From: JAMXLO01 sp963799415
GTDB lineage: Bacteria; Pseudomonadota; Alphaproteobacteria; Acetobacterales; Acetobacteraceae
NCBI GenBank assembly: GCA_963799415.1
Contig: CAWCXI010000013.1
Coordinates: forward strand, 244,462-308,461
Direction: 5' to 3'
DNA length: 64,000 nucleotides
Below the pieces are notes generated by a model, which was not told the origin of the DNA, searched no databases, and was given only the letters and a program-made list of their open reading frames with translations. The position numbers and the translations under genes are program-made. Shown one piece after another: positions 36,664-45,787 of the stretch (its first letter is position 1; every line of letters starts with the position of its first letter).

Positions 36664-38083
36664 TCCGCGGGTTATCCCAGTTGTGTGTGGCCAGCCCGGC
36701 CGCGATCGCCTGCGCGACATCGTCCCACCGGCGCACCGTGGTCTGACGGAACAACCGTAGGGTCGGATACCACGGCGTTTCAGCGCGATCGAGCAGCCAG
36801 CGCCAATCGGGCGCGCGCGGTAGCATGATCCACACCGGCCGCGCCATGGCGCCCGCCAGATGCGCGACTGACGTATCGACCGTCACCAGCAGATCGAGAT
36901 TGTCGAGGATCGCCATGGTGTCGTCGTAGTCCTCGATCTCGGCGCCGATGTTGATTAGCGGCGCGCGGCCGTAATACGCGCCGGCCTGGTCGGTCTTCGG
37001 GCCTTTCTGCAATGCCAGCAACGCAACTCCGCTCACGCTGGCCAGTGGCCGGAAATCCGCCAGCAGCGCCGATCGATTGCGATCATTGTTGTGTGTCGGG
37101 CGGCCTGCCCAGATCACGCCGACGCGGCGCAAGCCGCGGGGTATCAAGCCGTCCAGCCGCTCCGCCCACTGCGCGGTGCGTCCCGGGTCGGCACGCAGAT
37201 AGGGTATCGGCACCGGTACGCTGTCGATGCGCGTTCCCGCCAGTCGCGGCAGGCCGGACAGCGGGCAGTAGGCTGCATAGTCCGGCGCGTCCTCCCAGCG
37301 CACGAATTGCCGTGCGGCCGGCGCAATCTGCTGCAACAACGGTCGCACCTCGACGCTGCTGGCGATCGCGATGTCGCGGCAACGCTTGGCCGCCCAAGGG
37401 ATGTAGCGCGCGAACTGGATCACGTCGCCAAAGCCCTGGTCGGCGATCAGCAGCAACGTCTGATCGGGCAGAATGCCTCCGTCCCATTGCGGCTTTCTGG
37501 TCGGTGGCATCAGCGGCGCAGCGCCGCCGATACGAAAGCGCCATTCGTATTCCTCCCAGCCTGTTGCCCATTCGCCGCGCAACAGCAGTGCCTCGGCACG
37601 CACGAAATGCGCGCCGGGCAGGCTGGGATCGATCCGCAGAGCGCGACCGGCGCAGTCCAGCGCGGCGTCCAGTTCCAGCCGGTGATAGTGGATGACGGCC
37701 TGGTTGTGCAGGCACAGCGGATCGGCCGGTGCCAGCACCGTGGCACGCCGCGCGGCATCGAGCGCCTCGTCGAGCCGACCCATCGCGCGATACACCTCGC
37801 AGATGTTGCGCAAATAGAGCGGCGTATCGATGCCATGACGGAGCGAGCGCTCCATCAGATCGAGCGCCTTAGCGATATCGCCATGACGGAATGCGACGAT
37901 GCCGGCGAGATGCAACGCATCACCCTGCTCCGGCGCCGCGGCAAGGATGTGATCGAGCAACCGTTTCGCGTCGTCGAGCCGGCCGCCGCGCTCGTATTCG
38001 TTGGCAATGCGCAGAACCTCGCCGATCGGCAACGTGACGGTGCCCGACGCTGGCGCCCGTGGCGCGGGGCCGGGCGTTTCCAT
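36647..38083 (-). CDS. TPR-containing glycosyltransferase family protein (OGT-like)
   Basis: A 478-residue protein with about four N-terminal TPR units (ANEYERGGRLDDAKRLLDHI, HLAGIVAFRHGDIAKALDLM, RNICEVYRAMGRLDEALDAA), then a GT-B-like C-terminal domain with LLLIADQGFGDVIQFARYIP, GVIWAGRPTHNNDRNRSALL and LLVTVDTSVAHLAGAMARPV, the heptosyltransferase/OGT-type nucleotide-sugar region. It starts at 38083, overlapping the stop of the upstream TPR sulfotransferase (TGATG), so the two are coupled. Likely role: glycosylation of a protein or cell-surface polymer; acceptor unknown. Confidence 0.88.
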   Translation of the reverse strand: METPGPAPRAPASGTVTLPIGEVLRIANEYERGGRLDDAKRLLDHILAAAPEQGDALHLAGIVAFRHGDIAKALDLMERSLRHGIDTPLYLRNICEVYRAMGRLDEALDAARRATVLAPADPLCLHNQAVIHYHRLELDAALDCAGRALRIDPSLPGAHFVRAEALLLRGEWATGWEEYEWRFRIGGAAPLMPPTRKPQWDGGILPDQTLLLIADQGFGDVIQFARYIPWAAKRCRDIAIASSVEVRPLLQQIAPAARQFVRWEDAPDYAAYCPLSGLPRLAGTRIDSVPVPIPYLRADPGRTAQWAERLDGLIPRGLRRVGVIWAGRPTHNNDRNRSALLADFRPLASVSGVALLALQKGPKTDQAGAYYGRAPLINIGAEIEDYDDTMAILDNLDLLVTVDTSVAHLAGAMARPVWIMLPRAPDWRWLLDRAETPWYPTLRLFRQTTVRRWDDVAQAIAAGLATHNWDNPRISRRR

Positions 38084-39899
38084 CAGTCCACCGTGTAGCC
38101 GAGACGCTCGATCACCGGCCGCAATATCGGCAATACCGGTTCCAGGTGCTTGCGGTAGTGGCGATAGCGATACACCGAACGTTCGTACAGTGGCTCGGTA
38201 ACCTGCGCGTAGCTGGCGGTTCGCGCGTAGCGGCGGTTCTGGTGGAAGGTCAGGCAGGCAGTGTCGAAGTCCTCGCCGACGAATGCCAGCATCGCGCGCA
38301 CGCTGGCTTGCTGATCGGCGACTATGTCCTCGTAGCGGATTGGCAGGTAGCGCAGCGTCATCTCGGCGCGGTAATGCTGCACAAGCTCCATCACCCGCAC
38401 ATAGTGCTGCGCGGCCGTCACCAGATCGTACGAGCAGAAGAAGCCGTGGGTGAATTGGTTGGAGAAGGCAGAGACCATGATGTCGAGCGGATGGCGCAGC
38501 ACGTGGATCAGCGGCGCCTCGGGGAACAGCAAAGCGATCAGACCGAGATGGGTCTCGTTCAACGGCATCTTGTCGGTGAAGCGCGTCGCAACCTCGCGCA
38601 GCACGCCCATCTGGCGGACCTTTTGCAGGTAATAGTCACGCAGGTTGTCGAGCCCCTCGCGCTGATCGCCCATCCACAGCTCGGCCAGCGCCTCCGGATA
38701 GCCGAGAGGGCTTGCCAGCATGCGCGGCATGATCGCCGTGATCTCATGGATCAGCGGCAGTTCGTCGCCGGCCGCGATGCTGGGATGCGCCGAAAGCGTC
38801 TGCTCCACCAGCGTGGTGCCGGAGCGTGGAAAGCCCAGAATGAAGATCGGCTGCGGCACGTCTGAGCGCACCCTGGCGCGTGGGATCAGACGCAGTCGCC
38901 CTGCGGAGAAAAAATTGCGAAGACGATCCAGATGCTGCCGTGCCTCGTCGTCCAAATACGCCTGTCCAGACAGTTCGCGGGCCAGCTTCTTGCCTTCCGC
39001 ATAGGCGGACCAGGCATCGTCATAGCGGCCGAGCTGGTCGAGCAGACGACCCTTCTCCAGCAGTTCGTTCGGACCAAGCCGGCCTTGGCCATCCGCCGCC
39101 GCGTCGATCAGCGCCAGTGCCTCGTCGTATTTCCGCATGCGACCGAGCAGCACCGCGCGCGTCAGGTGGACACCCTGATCATTGGGGAAGCGCGCATCGG
39201 CGTTGTCGAGGATTCCGGCGGCTGCCTCGAAGTCGCGGTCGGCTTCTTCCAGGCGCGCGAACCCGAGCAGCGTCTGACGGATCTTCGGCGCGGCCGCGAC
39301 GATTCCTCGTATAGCGTGCGGGCCTCTGTCATGCGTCCCTGGCTCTTCAGGTTCCATGCAAGGTTGGCCAACAGAATCGGATCACGCTGTTCGGTCAGGT
39401 CCAGCACGCGGCGATAGTGGTATTCGCCGACCTGCGGCCGGTTGGCCTCGGTCATGATCATGCCCATCAGGTTGTGCGCCTGTGGGTTCTCCGGCGCGAT
39501 GCGCACGGCATTACGCGCATGGCGTTCGGCTTCGGCCAGATTGCCCTTGCCCAGCAGGATCAGAGCAAGCTCGTTGGTGGCGACGATATTGTTGGGATCC
39601 AGCGTGACGATCCGGCGGATCAGGGCCTGGGCAGCCTGTGCTTTTCCCTCGGCCTTGCGGATCTCGTAGAGGATCGACAGCGCACCGGGCCGGTCAGGCG
39701 CAAGCTCCAGCACATCGAGGCAGAGCCGTTCCGCGGTCTCGGTCGCGCCTTGCCGGTGCGCCCGGCTCGCGCGCTCTACCAGCGGAACGAGATGGCGGAT
39801 TGCTTCGGGCGGCGACAGGGTATGCTGCTGCATGCCGCAGCAGCGGACCGCACGGAGGCCGCTGCCACAGGAGCACAAGGCGGAGGTCGGGGCGCTCAT
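38083..39899 (-). pseudogene. TPR sulfotransferase with N-terminal SEC-C-like motif, one frameshift
   Basis: Joined, this is a protein of about 605 residues. The first frame (from 39899) starts with a short zinc-binding SEC-C-like motif, ALCSCGSGLRAVRCCG, then TPR repeats. At about 39292-39298 one base is missing: restoring a G gives TLYEESVAAAPKIRQTLLGF, which continues in the second frame with more TPRs. The sulfotransferase domain follows: the PAPS 5'-phosphosulfate loop PIFILGFPRSGTTLVEQTLS and the 3'-phosphate segment VLRHPLDIMVSAFS. The C-terminus ends near 38083. The family transfers sulfate from PAPS to an acceptor such as a peptide or polysaccharide. Partner of the TPR glycosyltransferase downstream. 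Confidence 0.87.
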
Positions 39900-40109
39900 C
39901 GAATGCGCAGCGGTTCTTCCACAATCTTTAGTCGCATATCAAGCCGATATCTCGGCTATGGCGAGCGTTTATCCGTTATGCACGCAGCGACGCGGGAAAG
40001 AATGCAGACTTCTCCATCCTGAAGCTGCAGCAGCCATGTTAGAGTGCCGCCCACGACCGGGCTTCCTTAACCTTCCTGAGGTCGCAATAAACTGTAGAGG
40101 AGAACCCCA

Positions 40110-40568
40110 ATGCGCCGTTTTTCCCGACTGTCCGGGGCGGTTTTGCTCGCGGCGGTGTCGCTGCCCGCGCTCGCTTTCGGCGCGGATCAGGTGCCCGATG
40201 TGAAGGGCGACTGGGTCGGCAAGACGCATACGATCATCGCGGGGCGGGGGGGACATTGGCCCACCAGCATCGGCACGTTCGACAAGCCCGGGTTGTACGA
40301 GAAGGACATCGTCATCAGAGTGACCGGCCAGTCCGACCGGCGTATCTGGGGCCGCGTGATCACATCCAGCAAAAGCCAGAAGACCGAGGAACCCTTTGTC
40401 GGCGAGCTGACTGGAAAGGACTATAGGCACTTCGTCACGGCCGACACGGACGGCTACGTCGTCGGCGACATCAGCGACGATAACGTCCTGAGCTTCTGCT
40501 ACATGCAGGCTGGCGGCCCCTCCCATTCAAGCGTGGTGAGCTGCACGGACGTGAGGCTGAAGCGCTAA
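40110..40568 (+). CDS. Secreted protein of unknown function
   Basis: A 152-residue protein with a clear Sec signal peptide (MRRFSRLSGAVLLAAVSLPA, cleavage probably after LAFGA). The mature part VPDVKGDWVGKTHTIIAGRG, GQSDRRIWGRVITSSKSQKT and DTDGYVVGDISDDNVLSFCY looks like a small beta-rich periplasmic domain. AGAGGAGAA lies about 10 bases upstream of the ATG. The 210 bases before it hold nothing else recognisable. I do not assign a function. Confidence 0.78.
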   Translation: MRRFSRLSGAVLLAAVSLPALAFGADQVPDVKGDWVGKTHTIIAGRGGHWPTSIGTFDKPGLYEKDIVIRVTGQSDRRIWGRVITSSKSQKTEEPFVGELTGKDYRHFVTADTDGYVVGDISDDNVLSFCYMQAGGPSHSSVVSCTDVRLKR

Positions 40569-40627
40569 CGCCGGCCGGCCTGGTTATTTTCAGGCTGTTT
40601 TGCTCGCGGTTCGTACGGGTGGGGGCG

Positions 40628-41317
40628 TCAGGGTGGGTCGGCGCCGGTGTGGGACGGGCTGGGCTGAAGCGGCGCGGGCAGTATGGGTGACATGCCGGCG
40701 GACCACCGCCGTGAAATAGTGCTGGTCGCCTGCGTGATGATGTCCTTCACCAGGACGGCGAGGTTGCCGCCGTGTCGGATGATGACCTCGCTGAGTTCCC
40801 GCCACAACGGATGGTTCGGCATGATGCCGAGATCGCGGCAGATGTCGGCGATGACGGCACCGATCGGGCGACGGCGGACCTCTGCGGCAATCTGCTCTGG
40901 CGTGGGCAAGCACATCCCCGGGTCAAGCCCGGGGACAAGGGCATCGGGGGTGGAAACGGTGTCTTTGGGCTGGGCGGTGGCGGCTCGGGCGGGTGGCGAT
41001 TGGCGGGGGGATGCAGCGTGTGGCGCGGGAGGGGCGTCCAGACGAGCGGCGTTGCGGATGAGCCGTTCTTCGAGTGTGCGAGCGCGGTGCAACCCTTGGG
41101 TGATACGGGCAAGGATGGCCGCGATGTCGCTGGTGCCGAAGTGGCGGGCACGCGTGACGGGGTCGCGCTCCTGGAATGTTGCGGCGAGTTCGCGGCCGTA
41201 GTCGATGAGCTTGCGGACAAGGGCGAGAAGGCGACCGACGCGGCTTTCCTTGTCTGCGCCTGCCGGGTTGGGATCGGGTGGCGTGTCTGGGGTGGCGGCG
41301 GTTGGCGCGTCCGTCAT
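40628..41317 (-). CDS. Hypothetical protein, Pro/Ala-rich with two helical segments
   Basis: A protein of about 229 residues from the ATG at 41317. An N-terminal helical part (VGRLLALVRKLIDYGRELAA, IAAILARITQGLHRARTLEE RLIRNA) is joined by a Pro-rich linker to a second conserved-looking part (AAEVRRRPIGAVIADICRDL GIMPNHPLWRELSEVIIRHG GNLAVLVKDI). The Pro/Ala composition may partly reflect high GC, but the two helical blocks look like real protein. The open frame runs upstream to 41503 without support. Function unknown. Confidence 0.65.
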   Translation of the reverse strand: MTDAPTAATPDTPPDPNPAGADKESRVGRLLALVRKLIDYGRELAATFQERDPVTRARHFGTSDIAAILARITQGLHRARTLEERLIRNAARLDAPPAPHAASPRQSPPARAATAQPKDTVSTPDALVPGLDPGMCLPTPEQIAAEVRRRPIGAVIADICRDLGIMPNHPLWRELSEVIIRHGGNLAVLVKDIITQATSTISRRWSAGMSPILPAPLQPSPSHTGADPP

Positions 41318-41390
41318 GAATGAAACAAGAACACAAGAGGGCGCCCGGTGTCCAGGAATATTTTCCCGCGTGGCAGGTCGGTGGGTCGGG

Positions 41391-42065
41391 TCAGTCGCGC
41401 GGGAAGAAATCGCTCGCGAGGACCTGCTCCAGCGACCACCGACAGGTGTCGTCCGGCAGTGCCAGCGATTCACCGATCTTCTGCTCCACGTCTTGGCGCG
41501 CATTCACAAACTGCTGCGGCAATGCGTCGGGGGCGATCCTGCGCAGCGATGGGCTCTCCCCAAGGAGGTCCGTCAATTGCCGGCGCTGCTCGACCAGCGT
41601 GACCAGCCAGTCGTTGAGCGGCCGCGTGGAGGCTCGGGTGCGGATCCAATGGCGCCATTTCAGGAGATGCTCACAGATGATACGAAGCCGTCTGCCGACC
41701 TCCCGTTTCTGACGCGCGGCCAAGTCCTCAATCTCTTCGGCGACATTGTCCCAGTCAATTTCGTTGGCCGCACGGCACCGAAGCGCCAGCGCCTGCTGTT
41801 CGGCCCAGGCGACGATGTCGGTGTCGTAGAGCCGAACCACCTCGGCGCTCGCGTTCATTGTTCCCTCCCCAGCAAGCGGCACCGAGGCGAGGCACGTGAC
41901 CGTGGCAACGCGCAGATCATTTGGAGTCGGCGAGTGTCGAATTTCGTCTTCCGCCTTACGTCGGGCCTCAGCTTCACTAGCGGCGCGAGTGGTTATGCTG
42001 TCAGCCCGCTTGCCGGTACTGACGTGCTCAATGTCGATGCGGTAGTCGGCCAAACTGCCACTCAT
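41391..42065 (-). CDS. DUF29 family protein with N-terminal extension
   Basis: The C-terminal 155 residues (from an internal ATG at 41858) are a DUF29 domain: LYDTDIVAWAEQQALALRCR, NEIDWDNVAEEIEDLAARQK, LRIICEHLLKWRHWIRT. That ATG has its own ribosome-binding site (GGGGAGGGAACA). The same frame is open upstream to a second start at 42065 (MSGSLADYRIDIEHVSTGKR), which has an excellent AGGAGG seven bases before it. The upstream 69 residues look like a separate small protein lacking a stop. DUF29 function is unknown. Confidence 0.78.
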   Translation of the reverse strand: MSGSLADYRIDIEHVSTGKRADSITTRAASEAEARRKAEDEIRHSPTPNDLRVATVTCLASVPLAGEGTMNASAEVVRLYDTDIVAWAEQQALALRCRAANEIDWDNVAEEIEDLAARQKREVGRRLRIICEHLLKWRHWIRTRASTRPLNDWLVTLVEQRRQLTDLLGESPSLRRIAPDALPQQFVNARQDVEQKIGESLALPDDTCRWSLEQVLASDFFPRD

Positions 42066-42214
42066 GCGGTCCTCCTGCTCCCGCACCACGCCCGCCTGCC
42101 TGGCCGCGAACGGCACCGCAGCTGAGGCCGCATCCTTCGAGACGATGCTCAGTTTGTCCCCGCAGCTTGTCGCCGCGGCGGTCCCTCAGGAAGCCATCCA
42201 ATGAGTTTGCCGGA

Positions 42215-43753
42215 TCAGATCATCAGTTCGATCAGGAACGGCCCCTTGCGGCTGTTGGCCTGAGCGAACAGATCGGCGAAGCGCTCGCAGGTTTCCGCGC
42301 GGGCGGCCTCGACACCCATGCCCGCGGCGAGCTTGGTCCAGTCGAGATCGGGATTGCCAAGGTCCAGCATGTCCAGCGCCGTGCGGCCGGGATTTGCCCC
42401 GACATTCGCAAGCTCGCCGAGCAGGATCTGGTATTTGCGATTGGACAGCAGGACCGTTGTGACATCCAGCCTCTCGCGCGCCTGGGTCCATAACGCCTGA
42501 AGCGTGTACATCGCCGAGCCGTCGGCCTGTAGCGCGATCACGCGTCGACCGGGGGCGCCGACGGCCGCGCCCGTGGCGAGGGGTGGTCCGCAACCGATCG
42601 CGCCGCCCGTGGAGTTCAGCCAGTCATGCGGTTCGGCCGCATAGGTGAATGGGAAGAACCCGCGGCCAAAGGTGACCGCCTCGTCGGTGATCACCGCCTG
42701 CTCAGGTAACAGCGCGGAGAGTGTTGCCGCGACCGACTCCGGGGTGAGCTTTCCCCGTTGCGGCTCTGGGCGAGGCCCGGGATCGGGGACCGCAACCCGT
42801 GGGGCGGAAAGTTCATCCGCCAGACGGGCGAGCGCCTCGGCCGCATCCTGGTCCGTGCGCGCGAGCACGTGGATGTCGGCATCCGCCGGAACAGGCGTCG
42901 TGGGCTTGTTCGGATAGGCGAAGAACGTCACCGGTTTGCGCAGCCCGCACAGGATGACGTGGCGTGTCCCGGCCAGTGCCTTCACCGCGGTCTCGACTAC
43001 ATATGGAATGCGATCGACCGGCACCCGTCCGCGTCCGCGCGAAATGCGGGCATTGGCTCCCTGGGCGATCAGCCGCGCCCCAGTGGCCGCGGCGATGCGC
43101 TGTGCGTTCTCCAGCGCCTCCGCGCGCACCGCTTCGCCGCCGAGCACGATCAACGTGGGCAACCCCCGGCGCAGAACCTCGGCGGCCTTGATGACCTGCG
43201 CCGGGTCGGAACGCGGCTTCGGCGGCACCGGCAGCCCCTCGGCGACCACGCCACCCTCGTCCCACGACGTGTCGGACGGCAGGATCAGCGTGGCGATCTG
43301 CCCCGGATGGGTGCGCGCGGCCTGCACCGCCACGGCGGCATCCGCTCCCACGGTGGCAGACGAGGTGGCGGTGCGAACCCAGGCGGAAGCGCCACGCGCC
43401 CAACCTTCGGTATCAGCGGTCAGCGGCGCGTCGTTCGGACGGTGGTAGGTCGCCTGGTCACCCACGATATTCACGATCGGCGACTGCGCGCGACGGGCGT
43501 TGTGCAGATTGGCCAGCCCGTTCGCGAGACCTGGGCCGCAGTGCAGCAGCGTCGCCGCGGGTTTGCCCGACATACGCGCGTAGCCGTCGGCCGCGCCGGT
43601 CACCACGCCCTCGAACAGGCCCAGCACACAGTGCATGCCGGGCACGCGATCGAGCGCCGCCACGAAGTGCATCTCGGACGTGCCGGGGTTGCAGAAGCAG
43701 GTGTCGACGCCGCTTTTCAGCAGTGTGTGGACGAGACTTTCGGCGCCGTTCAT
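42215..43753 (-). CDS. ThDP-dependent enzyme, acetolactate synthase / benzoylformate decarboxylase-like
   Basis: A 512-residue three-domain ThDP enzyme. The Pyr domain starts NGAESLVHTLLKSGVDTCFC NPGTSEMHFV and has LFEGVVTGAADGYARMSGKP with the cofactor-activating Glu. The PP domain has LQADGSAMYTLQALWTQARE ending LLSNRKY, the GDG-like...NN-like motif in a variant form (ADG, SNR). Proteins of this type are often labelled acetolactate synthase large subunit, but there is no regulatory subunit nearby and the length is nearer benzoylformate decarboxylase. Substrate unknown. Single leftward gene. Confidence 0.87.
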   Translation of the reverse strand: MNGAESLVHTLLKSGVDTCFCNPGTSEMHFVAALDRVPGMHCVLGLFEGVVTGAADGYARMSGKPAATLLHCGPGLANGLANLHNARRAQSPIVNIVGDQATYHRPNDAPLTADTEGWARGASAWVRTATSSATVGADAAVAVQAARTHPGQIATLILPSDTSWDEGGVVAEGLPVPPKPRSDPAQVIKAAEVLRRGLPTLIVLGGEAVRAEALENAQRIAAATGARLIAQGANARISRGRGRVPVDRIPYVVETAVKALAGTRHVILCGLRKPVTFFAYPNKPTTPVPADADIHVLARTDQDAAEALARLADELSAPRVAVPDPGPRPEPQRGKLTPESVAATLSALLPEQAVITDEAVTFGRGFFPFTYAAEPHDWLNSTGGAIGCGPPLATGAAVGAPGRRVIALQADGSAMYTLQALWTQARERLDVTTVLLSNRKYQILLGELANVGANPGRTALDMLDLGNPDLDWTKLAAGMGVEAARAETCERFADLFAQANSRKGPFLIELMI

Positions 43754-43824
43754 GGGCGGTTCCTTTCGGCAAGGGCGTGTTCGGAGGAAATTGCGCGAGG
43801 GTAGGGCCGCCTGGCAACCGCCGG

Positions 43825-45657
43825 TCAGGACCGGCTGGCGAATGCGCTGACAATCCTGTCGGGTGTCGAGCTGGCCGCCGAGCTTCCGGCGTTGTCTTCG
43901 ATGTACAGTGTTCGTGTCGGGAACGCGAACTCCACGCCGGCTCCTTTCACGAGATCCATGATCTGTAAGAGTATAGCCTCCCGCTCGCGCAACTCACTGG
44001 TATAGTCCTGTACGATGAGGTTGAAGATCACGAGGATGTCGAGACTGCTCTCCGCGAAGTTGTTGAAGCGTACCTGGCAGGTAGCTTCTTCCACCAGCGG
44101 ATGATCGACGATGAGCTGCTTGATGCGGGTGACGATCGCTTCCACCTTTTCGCGCGGCGTATCGTACATGACCTGAACGAAGAAGCGCTGGCGACGCTTG
44201 GACCGTATGCTGAGGTTCTCGACCGTTGTGCTCACCACCGCGCTGCTCGGAATTGTCACCAGAGAATTGTCCGGCGTTCTGATGCGGGTGCTGCGGAAAC
44301 CGACATCCTCCACGGTGCCTTCGGTCCCGCCGATCCGGACGGCATGGCCGACGCGAAACGGCTTCTCGATTGCAATCAGCAATGAACCAATGAGATTTGC
44401 AATGGTACTCTGAGCCGCCAGCGCCACGGCGAGCCCCCCAACACCCAGTCCTGCGAGAATTGAATAAGCAGGAAAGCCCAATTCGTCGCCGCCCTGGATC
44501 AGGATGGCGATAGCAGCGACAAGGCCGATCAGTCGCGTGCCCAGCCTGATGAGCTGGCTGTCCAGGCTTCGGCTTGTCAGACGATCCGACGCAACGATTG
44601 ACTCGCCGATGGCGACCGAGATGACTATCGCCAGCCACGCGGCACCGAGATACACGGCACCGGTCTGGGCATAGTCAATGGCGACCCGCGGTGTTCCGCC
44701 GATGCGCAGCAGCGCCACGAGCAATGGTATGAACAGACCAGCGACGAACATGATCGCCAGCGGTACCAGCAGCGCTCGCCAGCGGGGGCCAGTTGCGCTC
44801 TGGCTGTCGTCCGCGCCGCTGCGTGTCGCGCGATGGCAGCCGAAGATGATCAGGCCGCCAATCAGGAGCACGATGCTCAGGCCCAGCCATTGCCAGGCGG
44901 CGAGATCGACGATGCGGGCCTTCGCCCATCTCGGGAGACCAAGCATCCAGCGGGGCGGGATGATGTAGCTCAACCCGATGGGCGAGCTCAGGAAGGCGTC
45001 GTGGATCGTGGCGGACCCACCGAGACTGATCGTGCGATAAACCTCGTACAGGTCTGCTGCGGGGCCTGATCGGTACGGCAGATCCTTGACCCGCTCGTAG
45101 AACTCGGGAAGGCGATCGACCGTTTCAGCAGACACCAGGAATTCGCCCGAGTGCGGCCCGCTCTCGATCAGAGCAATGTCGATCTCCGTGTTCGGCAGTC
45201 TCCACCGCTTCGCCGACCGAGCCGCCATCGCCTCGCGATCCGGCATGTCCGCGAGGGCCGGAACCTCGATCCGATCGAGGACCTCTCGCAGCTGTATAAT
45301 ACGCTCGCCGATGACCGTGTCCCGCAGCACTGGTGCGATGCGCGATACGTCGAAAAATTGCGCGAGCTTCATCGCTTCATTGAGAGCCTCCGACTGTTCG
45401 CGGCGTTCATCAGCGCTGGGGTACAGCCTGTCAGACTTGCCGTACAAATCGAGCACCTCCGTCATGCGGCGGTAGACATCATTGGTTGTATCGATGAAGC
45501 CTTGCAGCGTCGCTCGCGGGCTGGACGTGTCAGGCGGACGCAGCGGATGATCGTCGGTTGCGTTGGCGCCATGCGCCATGCGCAGCGGTAGTGCGACCAG
45601 ACCAGCAAGGCAAAGCCACCTCATGTGGCGCCAAACAGTTTTCGTGCCGGCGGTCAC
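43825..45657 (-). CDS. MscS-family mechanosensitive channel with large periplasmic N-terminal domain
   Basis: A protein of about 610 residues. The chosen start is GTG 45657 with GGGGGAG about 10 bases upstream; a signal peptide (MRWLCLAGLVALPLRMAHGA) follows. A long extracytoplasmic region (to about 230) precedes four or five transmembrane helices and the pore helix GLGVGGLAVALAAQSTIANL, with the MscS beta domain VGHAVRIGGTEGTVEDVGFR STRIRT, the cytoplasmic domain VQVMYDTPREKVEAIVTRIK and the segment near the end FAFPTRTLYIED. It should release osmolytes on hypo-osmotic shock. Confidence 0.9.
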   Translation of the reverse strand: MTAGTKTVWRHMRWLCLAGLVALPLRMAHGANATDDHPLRPPDTSSPRATLQGFIDTTNDVYRRMTEVLDLYGKSDRLYPSADERREQSEALNEAMKLAQFFDVSRIAPVLRDTVIGERIIQLREVLDRIEVPALADMPDREAMAARSAKRWRLPNTEIDIALIESGPHSGEFLVSAETVDRLPEFYERVKDLPYRSGPAADLYEVYRTISLGGSATIHDAFLSSPIGLSYIIPPRWMLGLPRWAKARIVDLAAWQWLGLSIVLLIGGLIIFGCHRATRSGADDSQSATGPRWRALLVPLAIMFVAGLFIPLLVALLRIGGTPRVAIDYAQTGAVYLGAAWLAIVISVAIGESIVASDRLTSRSLDSQLIRLGTRLIGLVAAIAILIQGGDELGFPAYSILAGLGVGGLAVALAAQSTIANLIGSLLIAIEKPFRVGHAVRIGGTEGTVEDVGFRSTRIRTPDNSLVTIPSSAVVSTTVENLSIRSKRRQRFFVQVMYDTPREKVEAIVTRIKQLIVDHPLVEEATCQVRFNNFAESSLDILVIFNLIVQDYTSELREREAILLQIMDLVKGAGVEFAFPTRTLYIEDNAGSSAASSTPDRIVSAFASRS

Positions 45658-45787
45658 GGACGCTCCCCCGAAAATGCTCGCTCGGCATCGCTGACGGGAT
45701 GCCTGTCGAAATCGGCTGGTTCCTCGGAACTTGCGCGACAGGAGGTCGGCTGGCAACTGTGTCCGCAAGCGGGGAAGCGATGCCGGC

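Noticed and set aside
42186..42593. Leftward ORF overlapping the end of the ThDP enzyme gene
   Set aside because: Out-of-frame shadow of the C-terminal PP domain; the true frame has the cofactor motif.
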